A DNA stretch of 64,000 nt from CAVPCZ01 sp963779225. Lineage in GTDB: Bacteria > Bacteroidota > Ignavibacteria > UBA10030 > UBA6906. The translations under genes were made by a program, and so were the position numbers. Of this stretch, positions 63,609 through 64,000 are shown in pieces. Within the stretch, counting starts at the first letter, position 1. Every line of letters begins with the position of its first letter. The stretch covers positions 1,674,001 through 1,738,000 of the forward strand of contig CAVZWW010000003.1 in NCBI GenBank assembly GCA_963779225.1. The letters run 5' to 3'. The notes under the pieces were generated by a model. That model had not been told where the DNA came from. It was given only the letters and a program-made list of their open reading frames with translations, and ran no database searches.

Positions 63609-64000
63609 TTTCTGGTTGTTCCTTTCCCTGCTTATTGCCCTTGCACCACCTGCAGCACGGGCTCAAAAGAGCATCTACCTTGCGGAAATCCGGAAAGCTG
63701 CGGAGAAAGGGTGGCGGGAAATGCCTGCCACGCTGGAAGCATGGAAACGCGATCCACGGCACAGTGTGCTCTGGGGCTACAATGCACCCCCTCAACCGCT
63801 CTATCTGGCCGGGGTCTACGGATATCTTTACGAAATCACCGGTGAGAAGACGTATGCAACACGGGCGGCGAAACTTCTTACGGAGTACGGAAGCCTGCGC
63901 GACATTCTTCCTGCGGGGTTTGCCGAAGCGCGGGCGGAATACGCCGAGGGGGTCCCTGCAGTCTCCAACTTTTTCTTCCTGCCTCCGTTCGCGCGCGCGT
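63580..64000 (+). CDS. secreted protein, probable toroid-type lyase, cut by the right window edge
   Basis: Open from ATG 63580 to the edge, 140 codons, overlapping the previous gene by 29 bases; ATG 63589 is an alternative. Residues 1-29 form a signal peptide (SFWLFLSLLIALAPPAARA). The visible mature part, LAEIRKAAEKGWREM, LYLAGVYGYLYEITGEKTYA and ILPAGFAEARAEYAEGVPAV, looks like the helical start of alginate-lyase or heparinase II/III-type (alpha/alpha) toroids. Catalytic residues would lie beyond the window. The family call is tentative. Confidence 0.6.
   Translation, partial: MKLMQLSSRSFWLFLSLLIALAPPAARAQKSIYLAEIRKAAEKGWREMPATLEAWKRDPRHSVLWGYNAPPQPLYLAGVYGYLYEITGEKTYATRAAKLLTEYGSLRDILPAGFAEARAEYAEGVPAVSNFFFLPPFARA

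Overview
This window is one continuous, GC-rich block of carbohydrate-catabolism genes from an uncultured Gram-negative bacterium. A TonB-dependent receptor with a CarboxypepD_reg-like N-terminus, a secreted protein with a type IX secretion (T9SS)-like C-terminal sorting domain and a PorV/UPF0164 outer-membrane protein lie side by side. That trio points to the FCB superphylum (Bacteroidota, Ignavibacteriota, Latescibacterota and relatives). The many phytanoyl-CoA dioxygenase-like, Gfo/Idh/MocA, xylose-isomerase-like TIM-barrel, creatininase and URO-D-like proteins suit a Latescibacterota- or Ignavibacteriota-like lineage, but I cannot fix the phylum. No rRNA, tRNA, CRISPR array, insertion sequence or phage gene was seen.

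Layout. Everything from 1 to about 15.7 kb is on the minus strand and everything from about 16.1 kb to the end is on the plus strand. The two arms diverge from a 379-bp regulatory region (15726-16104) that carries two back-to-back TTGACA-N17 promoters. The minus arm, in transcription order, encodes a Tat-exported GH78 rhamnosidase, a sugar isomerase-like TIM barrel, a cupin, a Gfo/Idh/MocA oxidoreductase, an N-acylglucosamine 2-epimerase/mannose isomerase-like enzyme, a creatininase-family amidohydrolase, a CpxP/Spy-like periplasmic protein, a PhyH oxygenase, an MFS sugar porter, a GH51 arabinofuranosidase, a secreted six-hairpin glycosidase and a GH47 alpha-mannosidase that runs off the left edge. 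The plus arm starts with the outer-membrane trio (16.1-22.7 kb), closed by two strong intrinsic terminators. A nearly gapless 41-kb run follows: a MetE-like methyltransferase, a hydrolase-like TIM barrel, two PhyH oxygenases, two six-hairpin glycosidases, an exported PLP enzyme, two tandem sodium/solute symporters, LarA, an IclR regulator, a TIM-barrel isomerase, a heparinase II/III-like lyase, a class III aminotransferase, a fused double amidohydrolase, an unassigned secreted protein, three Asp-box beta-propellers interleaved with a GH37 trehalase-like enzyme and two paralogous unassigned secreted proteins, PfkB kinase, GH38 mannosidase, FAH-family hydrolase, M20 hydrolase, ROK kinase, a URO-D-like methyltransferase and the start of another secreted lyase-like protein.

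Reading them together (inference): secreted and Tat-exported glycosidases and lyases trim a complex heteropolysaccharide containing mannose, rhamnose, arabinose and probably uronic or amino sugars. The outer-membrane trio and the MFS/SSS porters import the products. Epimerases, isomerases, kinases, dehydrogenases, oxygenases and amide/amine-removing enzymes finish catabolism. Many neighbouring genes overlap by ATGA, which implies translational coupling.

Two points need care. Between about 35.5 and 40.6 kb, five consecutive genes carry at least 23 apparent frameshifts in total, while flanking genes are intact; this looks more like poor consensus quality than biology. The least explained part is 47.5-55.8 kb, where two paralogous secreted proteins of unknown family alternate with seven-bladed-type Asp-box propellers.
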